Shown here: piece after piece, positions 9,372-17,080 of the stretch
Numbering within the stretch: position 1 is the first letter of the stretch
Layout of the letters: every line of letters starts with the position of its first letter
Assembly: GCF_900142195.1 (NCBI RefSeq)
Contig: NZ_FRAB01000009.1
Span: 94,075-158,074, forward strand
DNA from: Paraburkholderia terricola
GTDB lineage: Bacteria; Pseudomonadota; Gammaproteobacteria; Burkholderiales; Burkholderiaceae
DNA: 64,000 nt
Direction: 5' to 3'
Translations under genes and position numbers: made by a program
The notes under the pieces: generated by a model
Database searches by the model: none
The model's input: only the letters and a program-made list of their open reading frames with translations
Told to the model about the DNA's origin: nothing

Positions 9372-10421
9372 TCAAGCGGCCGAATGTGATTTACGTCGCG
9401 AACCGTTAGCTTTCGTACGCTCCAGTGACGGCGAGCGCATCCCGAGCGCTTGCGGTTCCGCTGAGATTTGCGGCGCATGCCCATAGGTTTCGAAGAAGCG
9501 CCGGTACGCACTCGGCGTCGTGCCTCGCGCCGAAAGAAACTGTCGATTGAAATTCGCCAGGTTCGGAAACCCGGCCTTGGTGGCGATTAGCGCGATGGGC
9601 CAGCTTGTGTCGGTCAATTGCCGCGTTGCGTAACCGATGCGCAGCCGGTTCAGATAACGTCCCACGCTTTCGCCGACGTGCCGCACGAAGTAACGGTGCA
9701 GCGAGCGCTCTGAGAGATTGGCTACCTCGCATAATTCGGCGATACGCAACCGTTCGTGGAAGCGTCGATCGAGCAGATCCAGTACGCGATTCAGCCGTTC
9801 CGCTTCTGATGAGCTGCCGCCGGAAGAGGCCGTGGGCACCAGATCAGCCTGTTGAGCGATTCGCGCCGGTTGCGCGCCGCTGCCCCGTTGTTGTCGTCCG
9901 TTCCGCCCATGCGCAGCCGGTGACGCCAACGGCTCCGACTTTGCCTCGGTGAGACAGGCGAGCACATCCAACGCGGCACCCAGCCGCACACGCGGCGACT
10001 CATTCAGCAACGCACCCAACTGCGCGCGCATGAGCGCCGCGGCTTCGGGCGCAAACCGCAATCCTGGCGCGCCGCGTCTCAGCAGCGTACGCAACGACGC
10101 AAACTCCGGACAACAATCCGCCACCCGTCGCGCCCAGTCGCCGCTGAACCATATGACAACCGCCACTTGCGGCTCGCGCGCATCGATAGGCTCCGTCGAC
10201 GCCCACGTGTGCGGCATATCCGGCGGCACGAGCACGAGATCGTCGCCGCTGTAATCAGCGCTGTGATCGCCGACGAAGCGACGGCCGCGACTATTCATCG
10301 TCAGCGTGAGTTCGTACTCGGGATGGTGATGCCATTCGAACGGGATCTGCGCGAGCTGCCGGTGGTAGACGCGAATCGAACAGCCGTCCGGGATGGTGAC
10401 GCGTTCGTACTGAGGTTTCAC
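9372..10421 (-). CDS. AraC-family transcriptional regulator with N-terminal cupin
   Basis: About 349 residues from a GTG at 10421; longer in-frame starts exist up to 10625, but that part has no domain-like sequence and overlaps the divergent gene. The N-terminus has a cupin-like YHRQLAQIPFEWHHHPEYELTLT, with LVPPDMPHTW as the second cupin strand. The C-terminal about 100 residues form the double HTH: RLRIAELCEVANLSERSLHR, then IALIATKAGFPNLANFNRQF. A central Ser/Gly-rich linker is low-complexity. It is divergent from the DUF1479 gene and probably regulates it. The ligand is unknown. Confidence 0.88.
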   Translation of the reverse strand: MKPQYERVTIPDGCSIRVYHRQLAQIPFEWHHHPEYELTLTMNSRGRRFVGDHSADYSGDDLVLVPPDMPHTWASTEPIDAREPQVAVVIWFSGDWARRVADCCPEFASLRTLLRRGAPGLRFAPEAAALMRAQLGALLNESPRVRLGAALDVLACLTEAKSEPLASPAAHGRNGRQQRGSGAQPARIAQQADLVPTASSGGSSSEAERLNRVLDLLDRRFHERLRIAELCEVANLSERSLHRYFVRHVGESVGRYLNRLRIGYATRQLTDTSWPIALIATKAGFPNLANFNRQFLSARGTTPSAYRRFFETYGHAPQISAEPQALGMRSPSLERTKANGSRRKSHSAA

Positions 10422-10565
10422 GGGACGCAACCTGGCCGCGCGTGGGGTAAGCGGCGAATGTCCAAATTGTATCGATAATTGGCCGGATGAGATGCATGCT
10501 GGGTGCCAAAGATGCCTAATCTGGACGCACCCCATCCCGACAAAACCGATGCAAGGAGACAGGCC

Positions 10566-11816
10566 ATGCCGCTCGTGATCGACAATCTTCCCGACGCGAT
10601 CCGCGCTACGAAGCGCGCGCTGCAAACGGCGTTACCGAACCACAGGCAGGTGTTCGACGAAGTCGATAGCGCGATCAGGCAGCAAGTCGACGCCATCCGT
10701 CGCGAGCGCGACCAAGGGCGTGACGCGATTCCCGTTTTCGACTATTCGGCGATCGTTTCCGGCGACGTCGACCAGGCCGCCATCGTCCGCATCAAAACGC
10801 GGGGCGCATGCGTCGTGCGACGCGTGTTCGATCCGCGGCAGGCAAGCGACTGGAACGACGAAATCGCCGACTACGTGCAGCGCAACAAGCTCGACGACAA
10901 GCTCGCGCACCGCGCCGAAGACAAATACTTCGGCAACCTGTCGTCGAGCAAGCCGCAGATCTATGGCGTCTACTGGTCCAAGCCCCAGACGATGGCGCGC
11001 CAATCGCAGCAACTCACCAACACGCGCGTGTTCCTGAACCGCCTCTGGACGTCGGAGAGCGAAGGCAGGCAGCACTTCGATCCCGAGCGCATACCGGTCT
11101 ACGCCGACCGGATTCGTCGCCGGCCGCCCGGATCGGAATCGCTGGGTTTGTCGCCGCACGTGGATGGCGGCTCCGTCGAGCGCTGGCTCGATCCGAATTT
11201 CCGCAAGGTGTATCGGCACGTGCTGTCGGGCAACTGGCGCGCGTACGATCCGTTCGATGCCGCATTCCGTCCCGACGTGCAGGAGATTCCCTCGCCGGCG
11301 GTCTGCTCGATGTTCCGCACGTTCCAGGGCTGGACCGCGCTGACGCCGCAAGGGCCCGGCGACGGCACGCTGCAATTGATCCCGGTTGCCAACGCGATGG
11401 CCTACGTGATCCTGCGCGCGCTGCAAGACGATGTTCCCGACGACGAGCTCTGCGGCGCCCAGCCGGCCCGCGCGCTGTCGATCCAACCGGCGTGGCACAG
11501 CCTGCTGCTCGAAGCGGTCACGCCGATTCCGCACATGCAGGCCGGAGACGCCGTGTTCTGGCATAGCGACGTCGTGCATTCCGTGGAAGACGCGCACCGC
11601 GGCAACGGCTACAGCAACGTGATGTACATCTCGTCCGCGCCCTGGTGCGCGAAAAACGAGGCGTATCTCGAGCGCCAGTTGCCGAGCTTCCTGCGCGGCG
11701 AGAGCCCGCCGGATTTTCCGGCCGATCACTTCGAAACCGACTTCATCGCACGCGCGGAAGAAAGCGACCTGACTCCGCTGGGACGCTCGCAACTCGGCTT
11801 CGATCTCGTGCGCTAA
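10566..11816 (+). CDS. DUF1479 family protein (YbiU-like, putative non-haem Fe(II)/2-oxoglutarate-type oxygenase)
   Basis: A 416-residue protein. The start at 10566 is set by an excellent AAGGAGA eight bases upstream. The fold of this family resembles the 2-oxoglutarate oxygenases. Candidate metal ligands are the His in LSPHVDGGSVERWLD and the His in GDAVFWHSDVVHSVED, with a following Arg-containing segment. Other recognisable DUF1479 features are KYFGNLSSSKPQIYGVYWSK and FRTFQGWTALTPQGPGDGTL. The biological substrate is not known to me. It is divergent from an AraC regulator and probably under its control. Confidence 0.85.
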   Translation: MPLVIDNLPDAIRATKRALQTALPNHRQVFDEVDSAIRQQVDAIRRERDQGRDAIPVFDYSAIVSGDVDQAAIVRIKTRGACVVRRVFDPRQASDWNDEIADYVQRNKLDDKLAHRAEDKYFGNLSSSKPQIYGVYWSKPQTMARQSQQLTNTRVFLNRLWTSESEGRQHFDPERIPVYADRIRRRPPGSESLGLSPHVDGGSVERWLDPNFRKVYRHVLSGNWRAYDPFDAAFRPDVQEIPSPAVCSMFRTFQGWTALTPQGPGDGTLQLIPVANAMAYVILRALQDDVPDDELCGAQPARALSIQPAWHSLLLEAVTPIPHMQAGDAVFWHSDVVHSVEDAHRGNGYSNVMYISSAPWCAKNEAYLERQLPSFLRGESPPDFPADHFETDFIARAEESDLTPLGRSQLGFDLVR

Positions 11817-11962
11817 GCGTTCGCATGCACGGGGTGGCGCGTGGGGCGCCCCCCCGCACCCTTGCCGGGTAACGCCAATACAGGTATCGACACTACCACC
11901 CAACTCCCTGTTTTTTATCGGTTTTTTCGATGGCGTGGGGCACAATGCGAGCCGCTGCATGG

Positions 11963-11968
11963 CATAAT
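11963..11968 (+). promoter_or_regulatory. Possible -10 element of the leuC promoter
   Basis: CATAAT lies 44-49 bases upstream of the leuC ATG in an otherwise gene-free 195-bp gap. No good -35 hexamer is seen at 17-bp spacing, so the assignment is tentative. I looked for a Leu-codon-rich leader peptide ahead of leuC and found none. Confidence 0.35.
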
Positions 11969-12011
11969 CGACCGACACGGTCAGTCCGCAGTCACTACTA
12001 CCCCGCATACC

Positions 12012-13421
12012 ATGGCACAGACTCTCTACGACAAATTGTGGAACACACACGTGGTCCACACGGAAGAAGACGGTACGACGATTCTTTATATCGACCGTCA
12101 CCTGCTGCACGAAGTGACCAGCCCACAGGCGTTCGAGGGCCTGAAGCTGGCTGAGCGTCCGGTGTGGCGCATCAGCGCGAATCTGGCGGTGTCGGATCAC
12201 AACGTCCCCACCACGGATCGCAGTCACGGCATCGCCGATCCGGTTTCCCGGCTGCAAGTCGACACGCTCGATTCAAACTGCGACGCCTACGGCATCACGC
12301 AGTTCAAGATGAACGACCTGCGCCAAGGCATCGTGCACATCATCGGGCCGGAGCAGGGCGCTACCTTGCCGGGCATGACGATCGTCTGCGGCGACTCGCA
12401 CACGTCCACGCACGGCGCGTTCGGCGCGCTCGCGCATGGCATCGGCACCTCGGAAGTCGAGCATGTGCTCGCCACGCAAACGCTCTTGCAGAAGAAGAGC
12501 AAGAACATGCTGGTCAAGGTGGAAGGCACGTTGCCGCGCGGCTGTACCGCGAAAGACATCGTGCTCGCGATCATCGGCAAGATCGGCACGGCGGGCGGCA
12601 CCGGCTACGCGATCGAATTCGGCGGTTCGACGATTCGCGCGTTGTCCATGGAAGGCCGCATGACGGTCTGCAACATGGCGATCGAGGCGGGCGCGCGCGC
12701 TGGCATGGTCGCAGTGGACGACACCACCATCGAATATTTGAAAGGCCGCCCGTTCTCGCCGGAAGGCGTCGAGTGGGATCACGCGGTCGAGTACTGGAAG
12801 CAGTTCAAGTCGGACGACGGCGCGCAGTTCGATCGCGTGGTCGAGCTGAACGCTGCCGAAATCGTGCCGCAAGTCACGTGGGGCACGTCGCCGGAAATGG
12901 TCACGGCAGTAGACGGCCGCGTGCCGGACCCGGAACGCGAGAAGGACCCGGTCAAGCGCGACGCCATGGAGCGCGCGCTGAAATACATGGCGCTCGAGCC
13001 GAATGCGCCGATCGAGTCGATCAAGCCGGATAAAATCTTCATTGGGTCGTGCACCAACGCGCGCATTGAAGACATTCGCGCCGCGGCTTACGTCGTCAAG
13101 AAGCTCGGTCGCCGCGTTGCGCCGAACATCCGCCTCGCCATGGTCGTGCCGGGTTCGGGTCTGGTGAAGGCGCAAGCGGAGCGGGAAGGGCTGGACAAGG
13201 TCTTTACCGACGCCGGTTTCGAATGGCGCGAGCCGGGTTGCTCGATGTGTCTCGCGATGAACGCCGACCGGTTGGATCCGGGCGAGCGTTGCGCGTCCAC
13301 GTCGAATCGTAATTTCGAAGGTCGTCAGGGCGCCGGTGGCCGTACCCACCTCGTGAGCCCCGCAATGGCCGCAGCCGCGGCCATTGAAGGGCATTTCGTC
13401 GATATTCGCAAGCTTGGATAA
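12012..13421 (+). CDS. leuC: 3-isopropylmalate dehydratase large subunit
   Basis: A 469-residue aconitase-family subunit that isomerises 2- to 3-isopropylmalate in leucine synthesis together with LeuD. The start [15 protein letters not shown] at 12012 is preferred over a frame-compatible upstream extension of unrelated sequence. It contains [27 protein letters not shown], and [12 protein letters not shown]. The 4Fe-4S ligands are in [15 protein letters not shown] and in [12 protein letters not shown]. The next gene starts 8 nt after its stop. Confidence 0.97.
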   Translation: MAQTLYDKLWNTHVVHTEEDGTTILYIDRHLLHEVTSPQAFEGLKLAERPVWRISANLAVSDHNVPTTDRSHGIADPVSRLQVDTLDSNCDAYGITQFKMNDLRQGIVHIIGPEQGATLPGMTIVCGDSHTSTHGAFGALAHGIGTSEVEHVLATQTLLQKKSKNMLVKVEGTLPRGCTAKDIVLAIIGKIGTAGGTGYAIEFGGSTIRALSMEGRMTVCNMAIEAGARAGMVAVDDTTIEYLKGRPFSPEGVEWDHAVEYWKQFKSDDGAQFDRVVELNAAEIVPQVTWGTSPEMVTAVDGRVPDPEREKDPVKRDAMERALKYMALEPNAPIESIKPDKIFIGSCTNARIEDIRAAAYVVKKLGRRVAPNIRLAMVVPGSGLVKAQAEREGLDKVFTDAGFEWREPGCSMCLAMNADRLDPGERCASTSNRNFEGRQGAGGRTHLVSPAMAAAAAIEGHFVDIRKLG

Positions 13422-13429
13422 AACGCATC

Positions 13430-13585
13430 ATGAAGAACATGAATCGCATCACTCTACTGCGCCGCTTCGCGCTCGGTACGCTGGCTGGGTTGCTGCTCGG
13501 TCTGACGGGCTGCAACACGGTGCACGGATTCGGCGAGGACATGTCGCACCTCGGCAATTCGATCAGCAACCACGCTGACAAATAA
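13430..13585 (+). CDS. Entericidin-like small lipoprotein inside the leu operon
   Basis: A 51-residue frame starting at ATG 13430, 8 nt after leuC. It begins MKNMNRITLLRRFALGT and has a lipobox-type end LLLGLTGCNTVHG; Cys28 would be the lipidated residue. The short tail FGEDMSHLGNSISNHADK matches the entericidin A/B pattern (GCNTxxGxGxDxxxxGxxI). Entericidins are tiny membrane lipoproteins linked to stress or programmed-lysis phenotypes in enteric bacteria. Its frame is intact and tightly packed between leuC and leuD (about 86 nt before leuD), so it is probably co-transcribed with leucine genes. Function here is unknown. Confidence 0.85.
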   Translation: MKNMNRITLLRRFALGTLAGLLLGLTGCNTVHGFGEDMSHLGNSISNHADK

Positions 13586-13671
13586 GCGGTTTTTGATTTT
13601 TGCCGGCGATGCACCGAGCGGTTCGACAGCCGCCACGCGCATCGCCCGGTCTTGAAACAGGCGCAAGCGTC

Positions 13672-14325
13672 ATGGATAAATTCATCGTACACACCGGCGT
13701 CGTGGCGCCGCTCGATCGTGAGAACGTCGACACGGACGCGATCATTCCGAAGCAATTCCTGAAGTCGATCAAGCGCACCGGTTTCGGGCCGAACGCGTTC
13801 GACGAATGGCGCTACCTCGACCACGGCGAGCCGGGTCAGGACAATTCGAAGCGCCCGCTGAATCCGGATTTCGTGCTGAATCAGCCGCGTTATCAAGGCG
13901 CGTCCGTGTTGCTGGCGCGCAAGAATTTCGGCTGCGGCAGCTCGCGTGAACACGCGCCGTGGGCGCTGCAGCAATACGGTTTCCGCGCGATCATCGCGCC
14001 GAGCTTCGCCGATATCTTCTACAACAACTGCTTCAAGAACGGCCTGTTGCCGATCGTGTTGACCGAACAGCAAGTCGATCACCTGTTCAACGAAACGTAT
14101 GCGTTCAACGGCTTCAAGCTGACCATCGATCTGGAAGCGCAAGTGGTGCGCACCTCGGACGGCGGCGCGGAGTATCCGTTCGAAGTCGCGGGCTTTCGCA
14201 AGTACTGCCTGTTGAACGGTTTCGACGATATCGGCCTGACGCTGCGTCACGCGGACAAGATTCGCCAGTTCGAAGCGGAGTGTATTGCGAAGCAGCCTTG
14301 GCTGGCTCATCGCATTGTCGGTTAA
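13672..14325 (+). CDS. leuD: 3-isopropylmalate dehydratase small subunit
   Basis: A 217-residue partner of LeuC that carries the substrate-recognition swivel domain. The start [11 protein letters not shown] at 13672 fits the family. Conserved features: [49 protein letters not shown]. It is separated from the lipoprotein gene by 86 nt and from leuB by 56 nt. Confidence 0.97.
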   Translation: MDKFIVHTGVVAPLDRENVDTDAIIPKQFLKSIKRTGFGPNAFDEWRYLDHGEPGQDNSKRPLNPDFVLNQPRYQGASVLLARKNFGCGSSREHAPWALQQYGFRAIIAPSFADIFYNNCFKNGLLPIVLTEQQVDHLFNETYAFNGFKLTIDLEAQVVRTSDGGAEYPFEVAGFRKYCLLNGFDDIGLTLRHADKIRQFEAECIAKQPWLAHRIVG

Positions 14326-14381
14326 AGCGCCGCTCGCGGATTGGCGCTTGAACGTCCCAAGAAAATCATCAAGGAATTCGC

Positions 14382-15449
14382 ATGAAGATCGCAGTGTTGC
14401 CGGGTGACGGCATCGGCCCCGAAATCGTCAAGGAGGCCGTCAAGGTCCTGAACGTACTCGGCGAAAAGTTCGAACTCGAAGAAGCGCCGGTCGGCGGCGC
14501 GGGCTACGAAGCGAAGGGCCACCCGCTGCCCGATTCAACGCTGGCGCTGGCGAAGGAAGCCGACGCGATTCTGTTCGGCGCCGTCGGCGACTGGAAGTAC
14601 GACAAGCTCGAACGCGCGCTGCGCCCCGAACAGGCGATTCTCGGTCTGCGCAAGCATCTGCAACTGTTCGCGAACTTCCGCCCGGCGATCTGCTATCCGC
14701 AACTCACCGGCGCTTCGTCGTTGAAGGAAGAGATCGTTTCGGGTCTGGACATCCTGATCGTGCGTGAACTGAACGGCGACATCTACTTCGGCGCGCCGCG
14801 CGGCGTGCGTGAAGCGCCGGATGGTCTCTTTGCCGGCTCGAAGGAAGGCTTCGACACGATGCGCTATTCGGAGCCCGAAGTGCGCCGCATCGCGCACGTC
14901 GCGTTTCAGGCGGCGCAAAAGCGCGGCAGGAAGCTGACCTCGGTGGACAAGGCCAACGTGCTCGAAACGTCGCAATTCTGGAAAGACGTGATGATCGACG
15001 TGTCGAAGGAATACGCCGACGTCGAGTTGTCGCATATGTATGTCGACAATGCCGCGATGCAGTTGGTGAAGGCGCCCAAGTCGTTCGACGTGATCGTCAC
15101 CGGCAACATGTTCGGCGACATTCTTTCGGACGAAGCGGCGATGCTCACGGGCTCGATCGGCATGCTGCCGTCGGCGTCGCTGGACAAGAACAACAAGGGC
15201 TTGTACGAACCGTCGCACGGTTCGGCGCCCGACATCGCCGGCAAGGGCGTGGCCAATCCGCTGGCGACGATCCTCTCGGCCGCCATGATGCTGCGCTATT
15301 CGCTGAACAAGGCGGAGCAGGCGGACCGCATCGAAACCGCGGTGAAAAAGGTGCTCGAACAGGGGTATCGCACCGGCGATATTCTCACGCCGGGTTGCAA
15401 GCAGGTCGGCACAGTGGCAATGGGCGATGCGGTGGTTGCCGCGCTGTAA
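14382..15449 (+). CDS. leuB: 3-isopropylmalate dehydrogenase
   Basis: A 355-residue NAD-dependent oxidative decarboxylase of leucine biosynthesis. It starts [20 protein letters not shown] behind AAGGAA. It has [16 protein letters not shown] and [15 protein letters not shown] in the active site, [18 protein letters not shown] for metal binding, and [15 protein letters not shown] for NAD binding. It is the last leu gene of this cluster. Its stop overlaps a GTAAAC motif at 15446-15451. Confidence 0.97.
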   Translation: MKIAVLPGDGIGPEIVKEAVKVLNVLGEKFELEEAPVGGAGYEAKGHPLPDSTLALAKEADAILFGAVGDWKYDKLERALRPEQAILGLRKHLQLFANFRPAICYPQLTGASSLKEEIVSGLDILIVRELNGDIYFGAPRGVREAPDGLFAGSKEGFDTMRYSEPEVRRIAHVAFQAAQKRGRKLTSVDKANVLETSQFWKDVMIDVSKEYADVELSHMYVDNAAMQLVKAPKSFDVIVTGNMFGDILSDEAAMLTGSIGMLPSASLDKNNKGLYEPSHGSAPDIAGKGVANPLATILSAAMMLRYSLNKAEQADRIETAVKKVLEQGYRTGDILTPGCKQVGTVAMGDAVVAAL

Positions 15450-15511
15450 ACAATGTCGCCGGTCTGAAGCAATAGTCGGATTGTCAAACGGGCTGTAAAG
15501 CAACCTTTAAA

Positions 15512-15545
15512 GCGTGAATCCGCCTCGAAATGGGTGGATTCGCGC
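15512..15545 (+). terminator. Hairpin after leuB, possible weak terminator
   Basis: GCGTGAATCCGCC (15512-15524) pairs with GGTGGATTCGCGC (15533-15545) with two G-U pairs over an 8-nt loop, 63 nt after the leuB stop. There is no T-run after it, so it may stabilise the leuB 3' end rather than terminate transcription. Confidence 0.4.
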
Positions 15546-15595
15546 GCAATACGGGCGAGAGCGGCGACTGGCGTCGCCAAATTTCGGTTTTCGTG

Positions 15596-15601
15596 TATAT
15601 T
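15596..15601 (+). promoter_or_regulatory. -10-like element for the asd leader transcript
   Basis: TATATT is a strong -10 match in the leuB-asd gap. Expected initiation six to seven bases downstream would fall at or next to the ATG of the leader ORF at 15608, implying a leaderless or nearly leaderless start for that ORF. No convincing -35 is visible. Confidence 0.45.
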
Positions 15602-15607
15602 GTAGCG

Positions 15608-15736
15608 ATGGCGCGGATCTCTCAAATCTCCTCGATTTCGACCATTCACGGTCAAACCCACGGCAAAACGGCCCGTGTGGTTGAGTTCGCCATTACTACC
15701 AAAACGATTACCCCGAAAACGATCACGAAACGCTGA
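15608..15736 (+). CDS. Thr/Ile/Lys-rich putative leader peptide upstream of asd
   Basis: A 42-codon frame, MARISQISSISTIHGQTHGK through a C-terminal AITTKTITPKTITKR. It contains 9 Thr, 7 Ile and 4 Lys; residues 29-41 are almost entirely those three. Thr, Ile and Lys are end products of the pathway through aspartate semialdehyde, made by the downstream gene. The composition resembles the thr-operon leader of enterobacteria, but I recognise no homologous sequence. Twelve nt after its TGA begins a pair of mutually exclusive hairpins (15748-15796), giving the layout of a transcription attenuator. Chance occurrence cannot be excluded from sequence alone. Confidence 0.65.
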   Translation: MARISQISSISTIHGQTHGKTARVVEFAITTKTITPKTITKR

Positions 15737-15747
15737 TCGTCCGTCGT

Positions 15748-15796
15748 GCCCGCTCATCTTCCCCGCGCGGTCACTGCGGGCAAAGATGCGGGGAAG
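15748..15796 (+). promoter_or_regulatory. Candidate attenuator: two mutually exclusive stems ahead of asd
   Basis: Stem A pairs GCCCGC (15748-15753) with GCGGGC (15776-15781). Stem B pairs CTTCCCCGC (15758-15766) with GCGGGGAAG (15788-15796), a perfect 9-bp helix followed by TTTCC. The two interlock and cannot form together as simple hairpins. A ribosome stalled at the Thr codons around 15716-15727 would leave stem A free and block B. A ribosome at the stop codon (15734-15736) would cover the 5' arm of A and allow B. B has only a short T-run, so it could act through termination or by affecting access to the asd start 25 nt downstream. Confidence 0.55.
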
Positions 15797-15820
15797 TTTC
15801 CACTCGAAGGGTATGAAGTC

Positions 15821-16942
15821 ATGAACGTAGGTCTCGTAGGTTGGCGCGGCATGGTCGGCAGCGTCCTGATGCAGCGTATGCAGCAGGAAGGCGATTTCGA
15901 CTTGATCGAACCGGTGTTTTTCAGCACCAGCAATGCGGGCGGCAACGCGCCGTCGTTCGCCAAAAACGAGACCAAGCTCAAAGATGCGACAAGCATCGAA
16001 GACCTGAAGAAGTGTGAAGCGATCATCTCCTGTCAGGGCGGCGATTACACGAACGAAGTGTTCCCCAAGCTGCGTGCGGCGGGCTGGAATGGCTACTGGA
16101 TCGACGCGGCTTCGTCGCTGCGCATGAAGGATGACGCGGTCATCATTCTCGATCCGGTCAATCTCGGCGTAATCAAAAACGCACTGGTCAAGGGCCAGAA
16201 GAATTTCATCGGCGGCAACTGCACGGTCAGCCTGATGCTGATGGCGCTGGGCGGCCTGTTCCGCGAAAACCTCGTCGACTGGATGACGGCCATGACGTAT
16301 CAGGCCGCTTCGGGCGCGGGCGCGCAGAACATGCGCGAACTGCTGCAGCAAATGGGCACGCTCTACGGTGCGGCCAAGGAAGATCTGGCGGATCCGTCGT
16401 CGGCGATTCTCGACATCGACCGTCGCGTGCTGAGCGCGATGAACAGCGACCGCATGCCGACCGACAACTTCGGCGTGCCGCTCGCCGGTTCGCTGATTCC
16501 GTGGATCGACAAGGATCTCGGCAACGGCATGTCGAAGGAAGAGTGGAAGGGCGGCGCGGAAACCAACAAGATTCTCGGCAAGCCGGCCATGGGCACGCCG
16601 GGCTCGATCCCCGTAGACGGCCTGTGCGTGCGGATCGGCGCGATGCGCTGCCACTCGCAGGCGCTCACCATCAAGCTGAACAAGGATGTGCCGCTGGACG
16701 AAGTGAACAGCATCCTCGCCTCGGGCAACGACTGGGTCAAGGTCGTGCCGAACGAACGTGAAGCATCCATGCGCGATCTGTCGCCCGCAGTGGTGACGGG
16801 CACGCTGACCGTGCCGGTCGGCCGCGTGCGCAAACTGGCGATGGGCGGCGAATACCTGTCGGCCTTCACGGTCGGTGACCAGTTGCTGTGGGGCGCAGCC
16901 GAACCATTGCGTCGTATGCTTCGCATTGTGCTCGACAAGTAA
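15821..16942 (+). CDS. asd: Aspartate-semialdehyde dehydrogenase
   Basis: A 373-residue NADPH-dependent enzyme reducing aspartyl phosphate to aspartate semialdehyde, the branch point to Lys, Met, Thr and Ile. The start at 15821 ([16 protein letters not shown]) gives the correct nucleotide-binding N-terminus. The catalytic Cys is in [33 protein letters not shown] and [16 protein letters not shown] (substrate-binding Arg and active-site His) match the Gram-negative long-form family. It is preceded by a Thr/Ile/Lys-rich leader and alternative hairpins, and followed by a terminator. Confidence 0.97.
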   Translation: MNVGLVGWRGMVGSVLMQRMQQEGDFDLIEPVFFSTSNAGGNAPSFAKNETKLKDATSIEDLKKCEAIISCQGGDYTNEVFPKLRAAGWNGYWIDAASSLRMKDDAVIILDPVNLGVIKNALVKGQKNFIGGNCTVSLMLMALGGLFRENLVDWMTAMTYQAASGAGAQNMRELLQQMGTLYGAAKEDLADPSSAILDIDRRVLSAMNSDRMPTDNFGVPLAGSLIPWIDKDLGNGMSKEEWKGGAETNKILGKPAMGTPGSIPVDGLCVRIGAMRCHSQALTIKLNKDVPLDEVNSILASGNDWVKVVPNEREASMRDLSPAVVTGTLTVPVGRVRKLAMGGEYLSAFTVGDQLLWGAAEPLRRMLRIVLDK

Positions 16943-16979
16943 AGTAAACTACGCGCTCACGACGCGTAGAAAACTCAAG

Positions 16980-17006
16980 AAGCGTCGCGCTTGCGCGGCG
17001 CTTTTT
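16980..17006 (+). terminator. Rho-independent terminator after asd
   Basis: AAGCGTCGCGC (16980-16990) can pair with GCGCGGCGCTT (16993-17003), followed by TTT; the innermost pairs open to form the loop. It lies about 40 nt after the asd stop and ends within 80 nt of the fimV start. Confidence 0.8.
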
Positions 17007-17080
17007 CATTGTGTGCTCCGATTATCTTGTCTCCTTCCAACCGCAAAAAAGGGCTGCGCGCTGAAGCGCCAGGAGTCCCG

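Noticed and set aside
11817..12011. Leucine-type leader peptide or attenuator ahead of leuC
   Set aside because: No short frame rich in Leu codons and no alternative hairpins were found; only a possible -10 is visible.
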